DNA of 64,000 nt, taken from the NCBI RefSeq assembly GCF_019740335.1, contig NZ_JAHXZS010000006.1, forward strand, positions 124,001 to 188,000, read 5' to 3'. The notes beneath the pieces were generated by a model. It saw nothing but the letters and a program-made list of their open reading frames with translations. It did no database searches and was not told the origin of the DNA. Below are positions 56,585 to 64,000 of this stretch, piece after piece; position 1 is the first letter of the stretch, and each line of letters starts with the position of its first letter. Source of the DNA: Alteraquisediminimonas sediminicola. Lineage in GTDB: Bacteria; Pseudomonadota; Alphaproteobacteria; Sphingomonadales; Sphingomonadaceae. The position numbers and the translations under genes were made by a program.

Positions 56585-57451
56585 GTGATCAATAATCGCC
56601 AGAATAATAACAATAACAATCGTCGTCGTAATCGCAGCGGACCGCGCCCTCAGGGCGGCGGTGGCGGCGGTGGCAGCCATCGTCCGGAACAGGGCAATCG
56701 CATCGACAATCGCGCGCGCGGCAATGCGCCGCAGCTGCTCGAAAAATACAAGAATCTTGCCCGTGACGCCCAGATGCAGGGCGACCGGGTGATGACGGAA
56801 TATTATCTCCAATTTGCAGATCATTATTTCCGCGTGCTGGCCGATAATCGCGCCCGTTTTGAAGAACAACAGGCCCAGCGCACCCAGCGTCAGGACATGC
56901 CCGCTGAAGTCGAAGGTGTGGCCATGGGCGTTGAAGGCGAACCGATCAACCTGTCGATGGGCCATCAACAAGCATCTGATGAGGATGACGGTGAGTCTGC
57001 CGATGACGGCATGATGTCCGGTGATGAACGCCCGCGCGACAATCGCCAGCGTGACGACCGTCCCCGTGATGATCGTCAGCGCGATCAGCGCCCGCGTGAA
57101 TATCGTAGCCGTGATGATCGCCCCCGCGATGACCGTCCGCGCGAAGATCGCCAGCGCGTGCAACGTCCGCGTCAGGATGAACAACGCGAAATGGGTGATG
57201 TGCAGGCCGAACCGTTCGCGCCCGCGCCGCGCCCTGCTGCTGCCCGTCCGGCGGCGCGTCCTGCACCCCGTGCGACGCCGCGTGCCGTGCGCCCGGTGGA
57301 AAGCGATGAAGCGCCCGCCCGGATCGACATGGCGGCATTGCCCCCAGCGATTAACGATGCGGTGGAACCGACCGGTGGCGAGGATGCACCCGCACCTCGT
57401 CGTCGCGGTCGTCCGCGTCGGGTTGTCAGCGAAGTGGGCGGAGACGCCTGA
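56585..57451 (+). CDS. DUF4167 domain protein with Arg/Asp-rich low-complexity region
   Basis: A 288-residue protein, GTG start. It begins MINNRQNNNNNNRRRNRSGPRPQGGGGGGGS, then the DUF4167 core of about residues 38-100 (RIDNRARGNAPQLLEKYKNLARDAQMQGDRVMTEYYLQFADHYFRVLADNRARFEEQ). From about 145 to 205 it has some ten imperfect copies of a five-to-six residue unit, R-[PDQ]-R-[DE]-[DNQ]. An Ala/Pro/Arg segment and an AT-hook-like PRRRGRPRRV end follow. It is probably an RNA- or DNA-binding protein; function unknown. DUF4167 after prmC is a conserved alphaproteobacterial neighbourhood. No signal peptide. Confidence 0.88.
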   Translation: MINNRQNNNNNNRRRNRSGPRPQGGGGGGGSHRPEQGNRIDNRARGNAPQLLEKYKNLARDAQMQGDRVMTEYYLQFADHYFRVLADNRARFEEQQAQRTQRQDMPAEVEGVAMGVEGEPINLSMGHQQASDEDDGESADDGMMSGDERPRDNRQRDDRPRDDRQRDQRPREYRSRDDRPRDDRPREDRQRVQRPRQDEQREMGDVQAEPFAPAPRPAAARPAARPAPRATPRAVRPVESDEAPARIDMAALPPAINDAVEPTGGEDAPAPRRRGRPRRVVSEVGGDA

Positions 57452-57483
57452 TCGCCTTCTGACGACAATGCAGATGGCATTAT

Positions 57484-57522
57484 AAACGAGCCAGCGGTCG
57501 ATCCTGATCGCTGGCTCGTTTT
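57484..57522 (+). terminator. intrinsic terminator after the DUF4167 gene
   Basis: A perfect 13-bp stem, AAACGAGCCAGCG (57484-57496) with CGCTGGCTCGTTT (57509-57521), has a 12-nt loop and ends in TTTT. It also precedes the convergent chrA stop by 4 bp, so it probably serves both strands. Confidence 0.92.
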
Positions 57523-57525
57523 GCT

Positions 57526-58845
57526 TTAGAAGGGCAATGAGAGGCCAAGGCCCGCCAGCCCGCAGATCGCCAGCACGGTGACGACCCCGGTCTTGCGCCA
57601 GAACAATAGCAGTCCGGCCAGCACCGCAAGGCCGAGCGCGGCCACATCCAGCGACGACAATATCGGCACGGTCATGTGCAGCGGACCGACAGCGATGGCC
57701 GTGTCTTGCGTGAACAGCACATGGAGCGCGAACCACAAGGCGAGATTGGCGATCACCCCGACTACGGCAGCGGTGACGGCGGCAAGGCCGCCTTGAAGGC
57801 GCCGCGCATGTTCCAGCCGCTCCATCCATGGGGCGAAGGTGAATATCCACATAAAGCACGGCGCGAATGTCACCCATGTCGTGATGGCCGCGCCCAGCAC
57901 CCCGGCGAGCAGTGGCGAAAACGGATCGGGCGCGCGCCATGCGGCAAGAAAGCCGACGAACTGCGTCACCATGATCAGCGGGCCGGGTGTTGTTTCCGCC
58001 AGCCCAAGTCCATCGCCCATTTCACCGGGGGCCAGCCAGTGCCAATGCTGCACGGCTTCTTGCGCCATATAGGCAAGGACCGCATAGGCGCCGCCAAAGG
58101 TCATCACCGCGAGCTTGCTGAAAAATCCGGCGATCTGGAACAGCACATGGTCCGGGCCGAGCATCAGCAGGATCACCACGACCGGGGCGGCCCAAATGAC
58201 CAGCCACAACGCAATCGTCCGCCATGTCGCCGCCCATAATGAAGTGGCGGGCGGGAGAGCGACGGTTTCCGGCGCATGAACGTGCAAGAGATGTGGCCGC
58301 CATGACGTCACGAACATGCCGATGGCGCCCGCGCCCAAGACGATCAACGGAAAGGGCAGGTTGAAGATGAACAGCCCGATAAAGGCCACCACCGCAAGCC
58401 AGCGGCTGAACCCGGTTTTAAGTGCGCGCCCGGCCATGCGGGTCAATGCCTGCACCACCAGCGCCAGCACCGCCGCCTTGATGCCAAGGAACAGCGCCGA
58501 AAACCAATGCGCGCCCGATGCAGCGACATAGAGCAGAGACAAGGCCAGCATCACCAATGCGCCGGGCAGGACGAACAACATCCCCGCCGCCAGTCCGCCG
58601 CGCGCGCCATGCAATTTCCACCCGATCCATGTCGCGAGTTGTTGCGCCTCCGGCCCCGGCAGGAGGTGGCAGAAATTGAGCGCGCGCAGATATTGCCCCT
58701 CATCGACCCAGCGGCGGTCGTCGACGATTTCGCGGTGCATCAGGGCGATTTGCCCGGCGGGACCGCCGAAGCTGAGGCAACCGATGCGCGTAAAGACGCG
58801 GATCAGTTCGCGCAAAGATGGTGTGGGAACGGGTTCGGAATTCAT
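57526..58845 (-). CDS. chrA: chromate transporter ChrA (CHR family, two-domain form)
   Basis: A 439-residue membrane protein with two homologous halves. Each begins with the CHR signature: FTRIGCLSFGGPAGQIALMHREIVDDRRW near residue 20 and FFSKLAVMTFGGAYAVLAYMAQEAVQHW near 230. Later come LLPGPEAQQLATWIGW and LAETTPGPLIMVTQFVGF. About ten to twelve transmembrane helices. It probably exports chromate, though some homologues act otherwise. The ATG is four codons after an upstream one. No SigF-like promoter was seen upstream. Confidence 0.9.
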   Translation of the reverse strand: MNSEPVPTPSLRELIRVFTRIGCLSFGGPAGQIALMHREIVDDRRWVDEGQYLRALNFCHLLPGPEAQQLATWIGWKLHGARGGLAAGMLFVLPGALVMLALSLLYVAASGAHWFSALFLGIKAAVLALVVQALTRMAGRALKTGFSRWLAVVAFIGLFIFNLPFPLIVLGAGAIGMFVTSWRPHLLHVHAPETVALPPATSLWAATWRTIALWLVIWAAPVVVILLMLGPDHVLFQIAGFFSKLAVMTFGGAYAVLAYMAQEAVQHWHWLAPGEMGDGLGLAETTPGPLIMVTQFVGFLAAWRAPDPFSPLLAGVLGAAITTWVTFAPCFMWIFTFAPWMERLEHARRLQGGLAAVTAAVVGVIANLALWFALHVLFTQDTAIAVGPLHMTVPILSSLDVAALGLAVLAGLLLFWRKTGVVTVLAICGLAGLGLSLPF

Positions 58846-59032
58846 GCAACACCCCAAATCTTGCGCCGGACCATATCGCCCGCGCGCATTGGATAGAGCA
58901 ACGCTTGGGCGGGGTGCCTGACCGGGAGGCTGCCTGACCCCGGAGCCGATTTTCTGCCGCCAAATATGATGTCCGTCAATATCTCTGGCCCGCTGCTTGA
59001 TCTTGTAAAGGCCAAGGGTCTATCCCTTGTGC
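58846..59032. promoter_or_regulatory. 187-bp gap between divergent chrA and leucyl aminopeptidase genes
   Basis: No gene seen. Promoters for both directions are expected here. TTGATC and TTGTAAAG-like sequences occur near 58997-59010 but no confident -35/-10 pair could be set. Confidence 0.3.
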
Positions 59033-60448
59033 ATGACAGATTTTATCTCCCGATTGCCCAGCCTGATCCAGCCCGATCGCGGACAGCCCGCTACCCGGCT
59101 TCATATCATCGACAAGGCCGGTTTTGACCTATGGCTGGCCGGGGCATCCGATGTGCAGCGCAGCCTTGCGCGGGCGGTGGATTTTAAGGGTAAGGACGGG
59201 CAGATGCTGATCCTGCCCGGCGATCAACCGGATCAGATTGCCGTGGTGCTGGGGGTCGAGGATGCGGCCAAGCTTGGCTGTTGGAGCCTCGCCAAGCCGG
59301 TGTCCGCCTTGCCCGAAGGGGTGTATCGACTGGCCGAGGGCATCGCGATTAATGATGCGATGCTGGGTTGGCTGCTTGGCCAATATCGGTTCGACCGTTA
59401 TCGCAAGCCCGGCGATCCGCCGAAAGAACGGGTGTTGCTGACCCCTGAACCCGCGAAGATCGAGGCGCAATTGGGGCTGGCGCGGGCCGTGGCCAAGGTG
59501 CGCGATCTGGTGAATACGCCAGCGGCAGACATGGGGCCGGCGATGCTGGAAAAGGCGGCGGAGACGCTTGCCAGCGCATTTGGGGCTAGTCTGACCGTGA
59601 CGCGCGGCGATGTGCTGACGCAGGAATATCCGATGGTGGCTGCCGTGGGTCGGGCGGCGGCGGCGGTGCATGCGCCACGCATGATCGAATTGAGCTGGGG
59701 AGATCCGGCGCATCCGGTGGTGGCGATCATCGGCAAGGGCGTGTGCTTTGATTCCGGCGGGCTGGATATCAAGCCAAGCTCGGCGATGCGCTTGATGAAA
59801 AAGGACATGGGCGGCGCGGCCCATGCGCTGGCGCTGGCGGAATTGATCATGGCCAATCGCCTGCCGGTGCGGCTGATCCTTTTGGTCCCGGCGGTTGAAA
59901 ATGCGGTGTCGGGCAATGCGATGCGCCCCGGCGATGTGTTGACCAGCCGCAAGGGGCTGACGGTCGAGATTGGCAATACCGATGCGGAGGGGCGGCTGGT
60001 GCTGGCCGATGCATTGACGCGGGCGGGCGAATTGTCGGCGCGGCTGGTGATTGATTTCGCTACCTTGACAGGGGCTGCGCGGGTCGCGCTTGGCCCGGAT
60101 TTGCCCGCAATGTTCGCCAATGACGATACGCTGGCCGGGCAATTGGCGGCGGCGGCTTTGGAAAGTGACGATCCGATCTGGCGGCTGCCGTTGCACAAAC
60201 CTTATATGACGATGATTAAATCCGACATTGCCGATATCAACAATGCGGGCGAAGGCGGCATGGCGGGGGCGATTACGGCGGCGCTGTTTCTCGAAAAATT
60301 CGTGGGCGAGGGCGCTTTATGGGCGCATCTTGATACGTTCGCCTGGCGCAGCACGGCCAAGCCGGGGCGGCCCAAGGGCGGCGATGCGCTTGGTTTGCGG
60401 GCGGTCTGGCGGATGTTGCAAGGGCAGTTCGGGGCAAATGCCGTCTGA
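59033..60448 (+). CDS. leucyl aminopeptidase (M17 family)
   Basis: A 471-residue cytosolic metalloaminopeptidase. The catalytic half has VGRAAAAVHAPRMIELSWG, IIGKGVCFDSGGLDIKPSSAMRLMKKDMGGAA (Lys and Asp metal ligands near 238-262), and the M17 signature NTDAEGRLVLADAL near 318-331. The N-terminal 150 residues form the smaller domain. An upstream TTG adds two residues; the ATG is preferred. Confidence 0.93.
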   Translation: MTDFISRLPSLIQPDRGQPATRLHIIDKAGFDLWLAGASDVQRSLARAVDFKGKDGQMLILPGDQPDQIAVVLGVEDAAKLGCWSLAKPVSALPEGVYRLAEGIAINDAMLGWLLGQYRFDRYRKPGDPPKERVLLTPEPAKIEAQLGLARAVAKVRDLVNTPAADMGPAMLEKAAETLASAFGASLTVTRGDVLTQEYPMVAAVGRAAAAVHAPRMIELSWGDPAHPVVAIIGKGVCFDSGGLDIKPSSAMRLMKKDMGGAAHALALAELIMANRLPVRLILLVPAVENAVSGNAMRPGDVLTSRKGLTVEIGNTDAEGRLVLADALTRAGELSARLVIDFATLTGAARVALGPDLPAMFANDDTLAGQLAAAALESDDPIWRLPLHKPYMTMIKSDIADINNAGEGGMAGAITAALFLEKFVGEGALWAHLDTFAWRSTAKPGRPKGGDALGLRAVWRMLQGQFGANAV

Positions 60449-60552
60449 TCGCCTGATTCACTGGCCCATCCCCCTTTCCCTTATCGCGCAGTTTCCGCTA
60501 TGGGCCGGGACATATGCGGGCCACATGCGCCCTTGATTGGAAAGACTTTGCT

Positions 60553-62283
60553 GTGAAGACCCTTTTTGCCCGTTTCGCCGTGCATCTTGATGCGGTGCTC
60601 GATCAACTCGAAGCGGAGGGCGCATTGCCCGCCGGGCTGAAGCGTGCCGCCATCACGGTGGAGCCGCCGCGCGATGCGACGCATGGCGATATGTCGACCA
60701 ATGCGGCGATGGTGCTGGCCAAGGGCGCGGGCACCAATCCGCGCGCGCTGGCAGCACTGATCGGCCCGAAGCTGGAGGCGCTGGATGGCGTTGCGGGGGT
60801 CGAGATTGCCGGGCCGGGGTTTATCAACTGGCGCTTGTCGGATGGCGTGTGGCGGAATGAGCTGGCGCTGGTCCACAAGCTAGCCGATGAATATGGCCGT
60901 TCGGCGGTGGGCGCAGGGCGTCGCGCCAATGTTGAATATGTGTCCGCCAACCCGACGGGACCGATGCATATGGGCCATTGCCGTGGCGCGGTGGTCGGTG
61001 ATGCGCTTGCCAATCTGCTGTCCTATGCGAGCTTTGAGGTCACGCGCGAATATTATGTCAATGATGCGGGCGGACAGGTCGATGTCCTCGCCCGCTCAGT
61101 ACATTTGCGCTATCGCGAGGCACTGGGCGAAGAGATTGATGCGATCCCGGAAGGCCTGTATCCGGGTGAATATCTGATCCCGGTCGGCCAACATCTGGCG
61201 ACTGAATATGGCCGGAAATTCGTGGATCGTCCGGACAGCGAATGGCTGATCCTGTTTCGCGAAACGGCGGTCGCGATGATGATGGAGATGATCCGCGCCG
61301 ATCTGGCGCTGCTCGGCATCCATCATGATATTTTCACCTCGGAAGCGACGATCCAACGCGAAAAGCTGCCGGAAGCAGCGGAACGCTGGCTGCGCGTGAA
61401 TGACCTTGTCTATGATGGCGTGTTGGAGGCCCCGAAGGGCGAAACCCCGGAAGATTGGGAGCCGGTGGAACTTCCCTTGTTCCGTTCGACTAAATTCGGC
61501 GACGATCAGGATCGCCCGATCAAGAAATCGAACGGCGGATGGACCTATTTCGGCGCGGACATGGCCTATCATTTCCAAAAGGCGCAACATGCCGATCTGT
61601 TGATCGACATTTGGGGTGCCGATCACGCGGGGACCGTGGCCCGGATCAAGGCGGCAGTGGCGGCGTTGACCGAAGGCAAGGTGCCGCTGGAGGTCAAGCT
61701 GGTGCAGATGGTGCGCCTGTTGCGTGACGGCGAACCAGTGAAAATGTCCAAGCGCGCGGGCAATTTCGTGACATTGGCGGATGTGGTGCGTGAAGTCGGT
61801 AAGGATGTTGTCCGCTTTACGATGCTGACCCGCAAGTCCGATGCCCAGATGGATTTCGATTTTGCCAAGGTGGTCGAGGCCTCGAAGGACAATCCGGTAT
61901 TCTATGTGCAATATGCCCATGCGCGGATTGCCTCGCTCAAGCGCAAGGCAGCGGCAGAAGGCATGGATGTAACCGGCAAGGCTGATCTCGCCCGGCTGGA
62001 TGCGGAAGACCTGCAATTGGTGCGCCAGATCGCTCAATTCCCGCGCATGATCGAAGCGGCGGCGGCAAGCCAGGAGCCGCATCGCGTCGCCTTCTATCTT
62101 TATGATCTGGCAAGCGCCTTCCATGCCCATTGGAATTTGGGTAATGATCGCGCTGAGCGGCGCTATTTGCTGGCGAATGATGTCGAAACCACGCGGGCGC
62201 GTCTGGCCTTGGCCGATGCGGCTGCGCAGATTATCCGTAACGGCCTTGCGATCATGGGGGTCGAGGCGGCACTGGAGATGTAA
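60553..62283 (+). CDS. argS: arginyl-tRNA synthetase
   Basis: A 576-residue class I synthetase: EYVSANPTGPMHMGHCRGAVVGDALANLL (HIGH motif as HMGH) near residues 130-158, GGQVDVLARS, KFGDDQDRPIKKSNGGWTYFGADMAYH, and EPVKMSKRAGNFVTL (KMSK loop) near 395-410. The C-terminal DALR anticodon-binding domain (VQYAHARIASL) follows. The start is a GTG giving (M)KTLFARFAVHLDAVLDQL; an upstream ATG adds 13 residues without homology. Its stop overlaps the SPOR gene start (TAATG). Confidence 0.96.
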   Translation: MKTLFARFAVHLDAVLDQLEAEGALPAGLKRAAITVEPPRDATHGDMSTNAAMVLAKGAGTNPRALAALIGPKLEALDGVAGVEIAGPGFINWRLSDGVWRNELALVHKLADEYGRSAVGAGRRANVEYVSANPTGPMHMGHCRGAVVGDALANLLSYASFEVTREYYVNDAGGQVDVLARSVHLRYREALGEEIDAIPEGLYPGEYLIPVGQHLATEYGRKFVDRPDSEWLILFRETAVAMMMEMIRADLALLGIHHDIFTSEATIQREKLPEAAERWLRVNDLVYDGVLEAPKGETPEDWEPVELPLFRSTKFGDDQDRPIKKSNGGWTYFGADMAYHFQKAQHADLLIDIWGADHAGTVARIKAAVAALTEGKVPLEVKLVQMVRLLRDGEPVKMSKRAGNFVTLADVVREVGKDVVRFTMLTRKSDAQMDFDFAKVVEASKDNPVFYVQYAHARIASLKRKAAAEGMDVTGKADLARLDAEDLQLVRQIAQFPRMIEAAAASQEPHRVAFYLYDLASAFHAHWNLGNDRAERRYLLANDVETTRARLALADAAAQIIRNGLAIMGVEAALEM

Positions 62284-63053
62284 TGATGTCGGATGAGACT
62301 GTTATGGGCTCTGGCATAGGCTCTGGCGCGCAGGACGAAGATCGGCTGCCTTGGCTTGAGGCCGTGGATGACGAGGACGGTGCCGAGGGGATTTCGGCGT
62401 CCCGCCTGTTCGCGGTGGTGGTGGTCGCGCTGGCTGTGATCGGGCTGGTGATCGGCGGCATCTTCTGGTTGCGGCAGCGCAGCACGGTCGCCGGTGGCAA
62501 TGGCGATCTGATTGCGGCTGCCCCCGGCGATTATAAGGTGCGCCCGGACGATCCCGGCGGGATGAAGGTCGAAGGCACCGGCGATGTCGCTTATAATGTG
62601 TCGGAAGGCGGCGAGGCGGCGGGATCGATCAATTTCGACAACCAGCCAGAAGCTCCGGTGCAAATGGCACAAGAAGTGCGCCCCATGCCGGCAAAGAAGG
62701 TGGCAACGGCCCCCGCACAGGCGGTGACGGCCAATGTCGCCAATGGATCGAAATTGCCGGTGACGAAGCCAAAGCCGGTGGTCGCGGCGGCCAAGCCTGT
62801 GGCAACGGGCGCGGCGGTTGCGGGATCGGGCATAATCCAGCTTGGTGCCTTCAGCACCACCGATGCCGCCGACAAGGCGTGGAACAGCCTCACCAGCCGC
62901 CATCCGCCATTGAAGGCGATGGCCAAGCAGGTGGTGCCGGCCAAGGTGAATGGCGCGAGTGTCTATCGCCTGCGCGCCAGTGCGGGGGCAGAAGCCGCAA
63001 CGATGTGCGCAGCGCTGAAAGCGGTCGGCGCCAGTTGCAATGTCGTGAACTGA
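62283..63053 (+). CDS. SPOR-domain membrane protein
   Basis: A 256-residue protein with one transmembrane helix near residues 41-66 (SRLFAVVVVALAVIGLVIGGIFWL), an acidic cytoplasmic N-terminus, an Ala/Pro/Val-rich periplasmic linker and a C-terminal SPOR domain of about 180-256 (GSGIIQLGAFSTTDAADKAWNSL ... VNGASVYRLRASAG). SPOR domains bind denuded septal glycan, so a cell-division or cell-wall role is likely. It follows argS with a shared base; a second Met is the next codon. Confidence 0.9.
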   Translation: MMSDETVMGSGIGSGAQDEDRLPWLEAVDDEDGAEGISASRLFAVVVVALAVIGLVIGGIFWLRQRSTVAGGNGDLIAAAPGDYKVRPDDPGGMKVEGTGDVAYNVSEGGEAAGSINFDNQPEAPVQMAQEVRPMPAKKVATAPAQAVTANVANGSKLPVTKPKPVVAAAKPVATGAAVAGSGIIQLGAFSTTDAADKAWNSLTSRHPPLKAMAKQVVPAKVNGASVYRLRASAGAEAATMCAALKAVGASCNVVN

Positions 63054-63134
63054 TGATCTGATCATTGCGATTAAATGCGTGCGGGTGGAACCATCGCCCG
63101 CCGCTTGTTGCTGCTTTGGAATATGGGAGTTTGT

Positions 63135-64000
63135 ATGCGCATCACGATGATTGGCTCGGGCTATGTCGGCCTTGTTTCCGGGGCGTGCTTTGCCGATTTC
63201 GGTCATGACGTCATTTGCGTGGACAAGGATGAAGGCAAGATCGAGGCCCTGTTGCAGGGGCGCATGCCGATCTTTGAACCGGGTCTTGATCAACTGGTGG
63301 CCAAGAATGTGGCCGCCGGACGGTTGCGTTTCACCACGGGGCTGGCCGATGCGGTGCAGGATGCGGACGCGGTGTTCATTGCGGTGGGCACGCCGTCCCG
63401 GCGCGGCGACGGCCATGCGGATTTGCGCTATGTCCATGCGGCGGCGGAAGAGGTCGGGCGCGCGCTCAACCATTTTACGGTCATCGTCAATAAATCGACC
63501 GTGCCGGTCGGGACCGGCGATGCGGTCGAACGGATTATCCGCAGTGCCAATCCGGATGCCGATTTCGCCGTGGTGTCGAACCCGGAATTCCTGCGCGAGG
63601 GCGCGGCCATCGACGATTTCAAACATCCCGACCGGATCGTGATCGGCGGCGACGATGCGCGCGGGCTGGAGGTGATGCGCGCGATTTATCGCCCGCTTTA
63701 TCTCAATAAATCGCCGGTGGTGGAAATGAGCCGCCGGGCGGCGGAACTGACCAAATATGCCGGTAATGCGTTTCTGGCGACCAAGATCACCTTTATCAAC
63801 GAGATCGCCGATCTGTGTGAAAAGGTCGGGGCGGATGTGCAGGATGTGGCGCGCGGCATTGGTCTCGATAATCGGATCGGGTCGAAGTTTCTCCATGCGG
63901 GGCCGGGCTATGGCGGTAGCTGCTTTCCCAAGGATACCTTGGCGCTGTTGAAGACGGCGCAGGATTTCGAAGCGCCGCAGCGGATCGTCGAGGCGGTGGT
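63135..64000 (+). CDS. ugd: UDP-glucose 6-dehydrogenase, C-terminus cut by window edge
   Basis: Oxidises UDP-glucose to UDP-glucuronate for surface polysaccharides. The 288 visible residues begin MRITMIGSGYVGLVSGACFADFGHDVICVDKD (NAD Rossmann). They include VNKSTVPVGTGD, VVSNPEFLREGAAIDDF with the catalytic Glu, and the active-site GPGYGGSCFPKDTLALL (Cys) near residues 256-272. The C-terminal UDP-binding domain, about 140 residues, is beyond the edge. TATGGGAGT 10 nt upstream offers a ribosome site. Confidence 0.95.
   Translation, partial: MRITMIGSGYVGLVSGACFADFGHDVICVDKDEGKIEALLQGRMPIFEPGLDQLVAKNVAAGRLRFTTGLADAVQDADAVFIAVGTPSRRGDGHADLRYVHAAAEEVGRALNHFTVIVNKSTVPVGTGDAVERIIRSANPDADFAVVSNPEFLREGAAIDDFKHPDRIVIGGDDARGLEVMRAIYRPLYLNKSPVVEMSRRAAELTKYAGNAFLATKITFINEIADLCEKVGADVQDVARGIGLDNRIGSKFLHAGPGYGGSCFPKDTLALLKTAQDFEAPQRIVEAV

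Noticed and set aside
57010-57180. Short repeats considered as a CRISPR array or tandem-repeat locus
   Set aside because: They are in frame, imperfect and code for the R-x-R-D tract of the DUF4167 protein; there are no unique spacers.
56414-57940. 508-codon open frame on the minus strand
   Set aside because: It covers the DUF4167 gene and part of chrA on the other frames; its Ala/Arg/Thr repeats mirror the DUF4167 repeats.
58846-59032. Search for a SigF-type promoter (GTAACC-N16-CGAA) before chrA
   Set aside because: No match on either strand, so chrA is not placed in the bufferin regulon even though SigF-type factors can respond to chromate.
62163-63896. 577-codon open frame on the minus strand
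   Set aside because: It crosses argS, the SPOR gene and ugd in antisense; all three have clear family motifs.

Overview
This window is a piece of alphaproteobacterial chromosome, almost certainly from the order Sphingomonadales (genus not determined). The evidence is the gene order ppsR-maf-aroE-coaE-dnaQ facing hemE across a short DnaA-box region, the nearby mnmE-mnmG-rsmG-parA-parB block with three parS sites, the CtrA inhibitor SciP, a DUF4167 gene after prmC, and a DUF4402 pilin locus. No insertion sequence, prophage, integrase or CRISPR array was seen. Gene density is high, and many genes are joined by 4-base ATGA overlaps.

Layout. 1-3555: leftward operon ppsR-maf-aroE-coaE-dnaQ (dnaQ runs off the left edge). 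3556-3845: probable chromosomal replication origin, with DnaA boxes and GANTC methylation sites. 3846-7531: rightward hemE-hemJ, rho and a TerC-family gene. 7616-8820: leftward dienelactone hydrolase and alkyl-DNA methyltransferase. 8884-14735: a small protein, mnmE, mnmG, rsmG, parA, parB and parS sites. 14786-19010: leftward chaperone-usher-type secretion locus (usher, chaperone, DUF4402 pilin). 19345-24779: ihfB, a cytochrome c, the aroA-cmk-rpsA operon and a zinc-ribbon protein. 24860: tRNA-Ala.

25032-29155 is the most interesting region. It is a bufferin (copper-binding RiPP metallophore) locus. A leftward operon carries the DUF2282 precursor bufA1, a DoxX membrane protein, an ECF sigma factor and its NrsF-type membrane anti-sigma factor. 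A rightward operon carries the cysteine-rich precursor bufA2, the MNIO (DUF692) modification enzyme bufB and the DUF2063 partner bufC. The 226-bp divergent region holds two identical, outward-facing ECF promoters (TGTAACC-N16-CGAAT), so the sigma factor probably drives both arms and itself. A stand-alone winged-helix regulator follows.

The rest is mostly housekeeping: a LysR regulator; moaB, a lytic transglycosylase and a cysteine-free uracil-DNA glycosylase homologue; ETF-ubiquinone oxidoreductase, a TPR protein and ispE; the dciA-dsbA-smc operon facing mutY-nudC; sciP; bpt; tRNA-Val; cobS with a J-domain protein; bolA; selO; an alpha/beta hydrolase and a glycosyltransferase; hisS-prfA-prmC-DUF4167; chrA; a leucyl aminopeptidase; argS with a SPOR-domain protein; and a UDP-glucose dehydrogenase cut by the right edge. 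All family assignments are by reading the translated sequence, without database searches.
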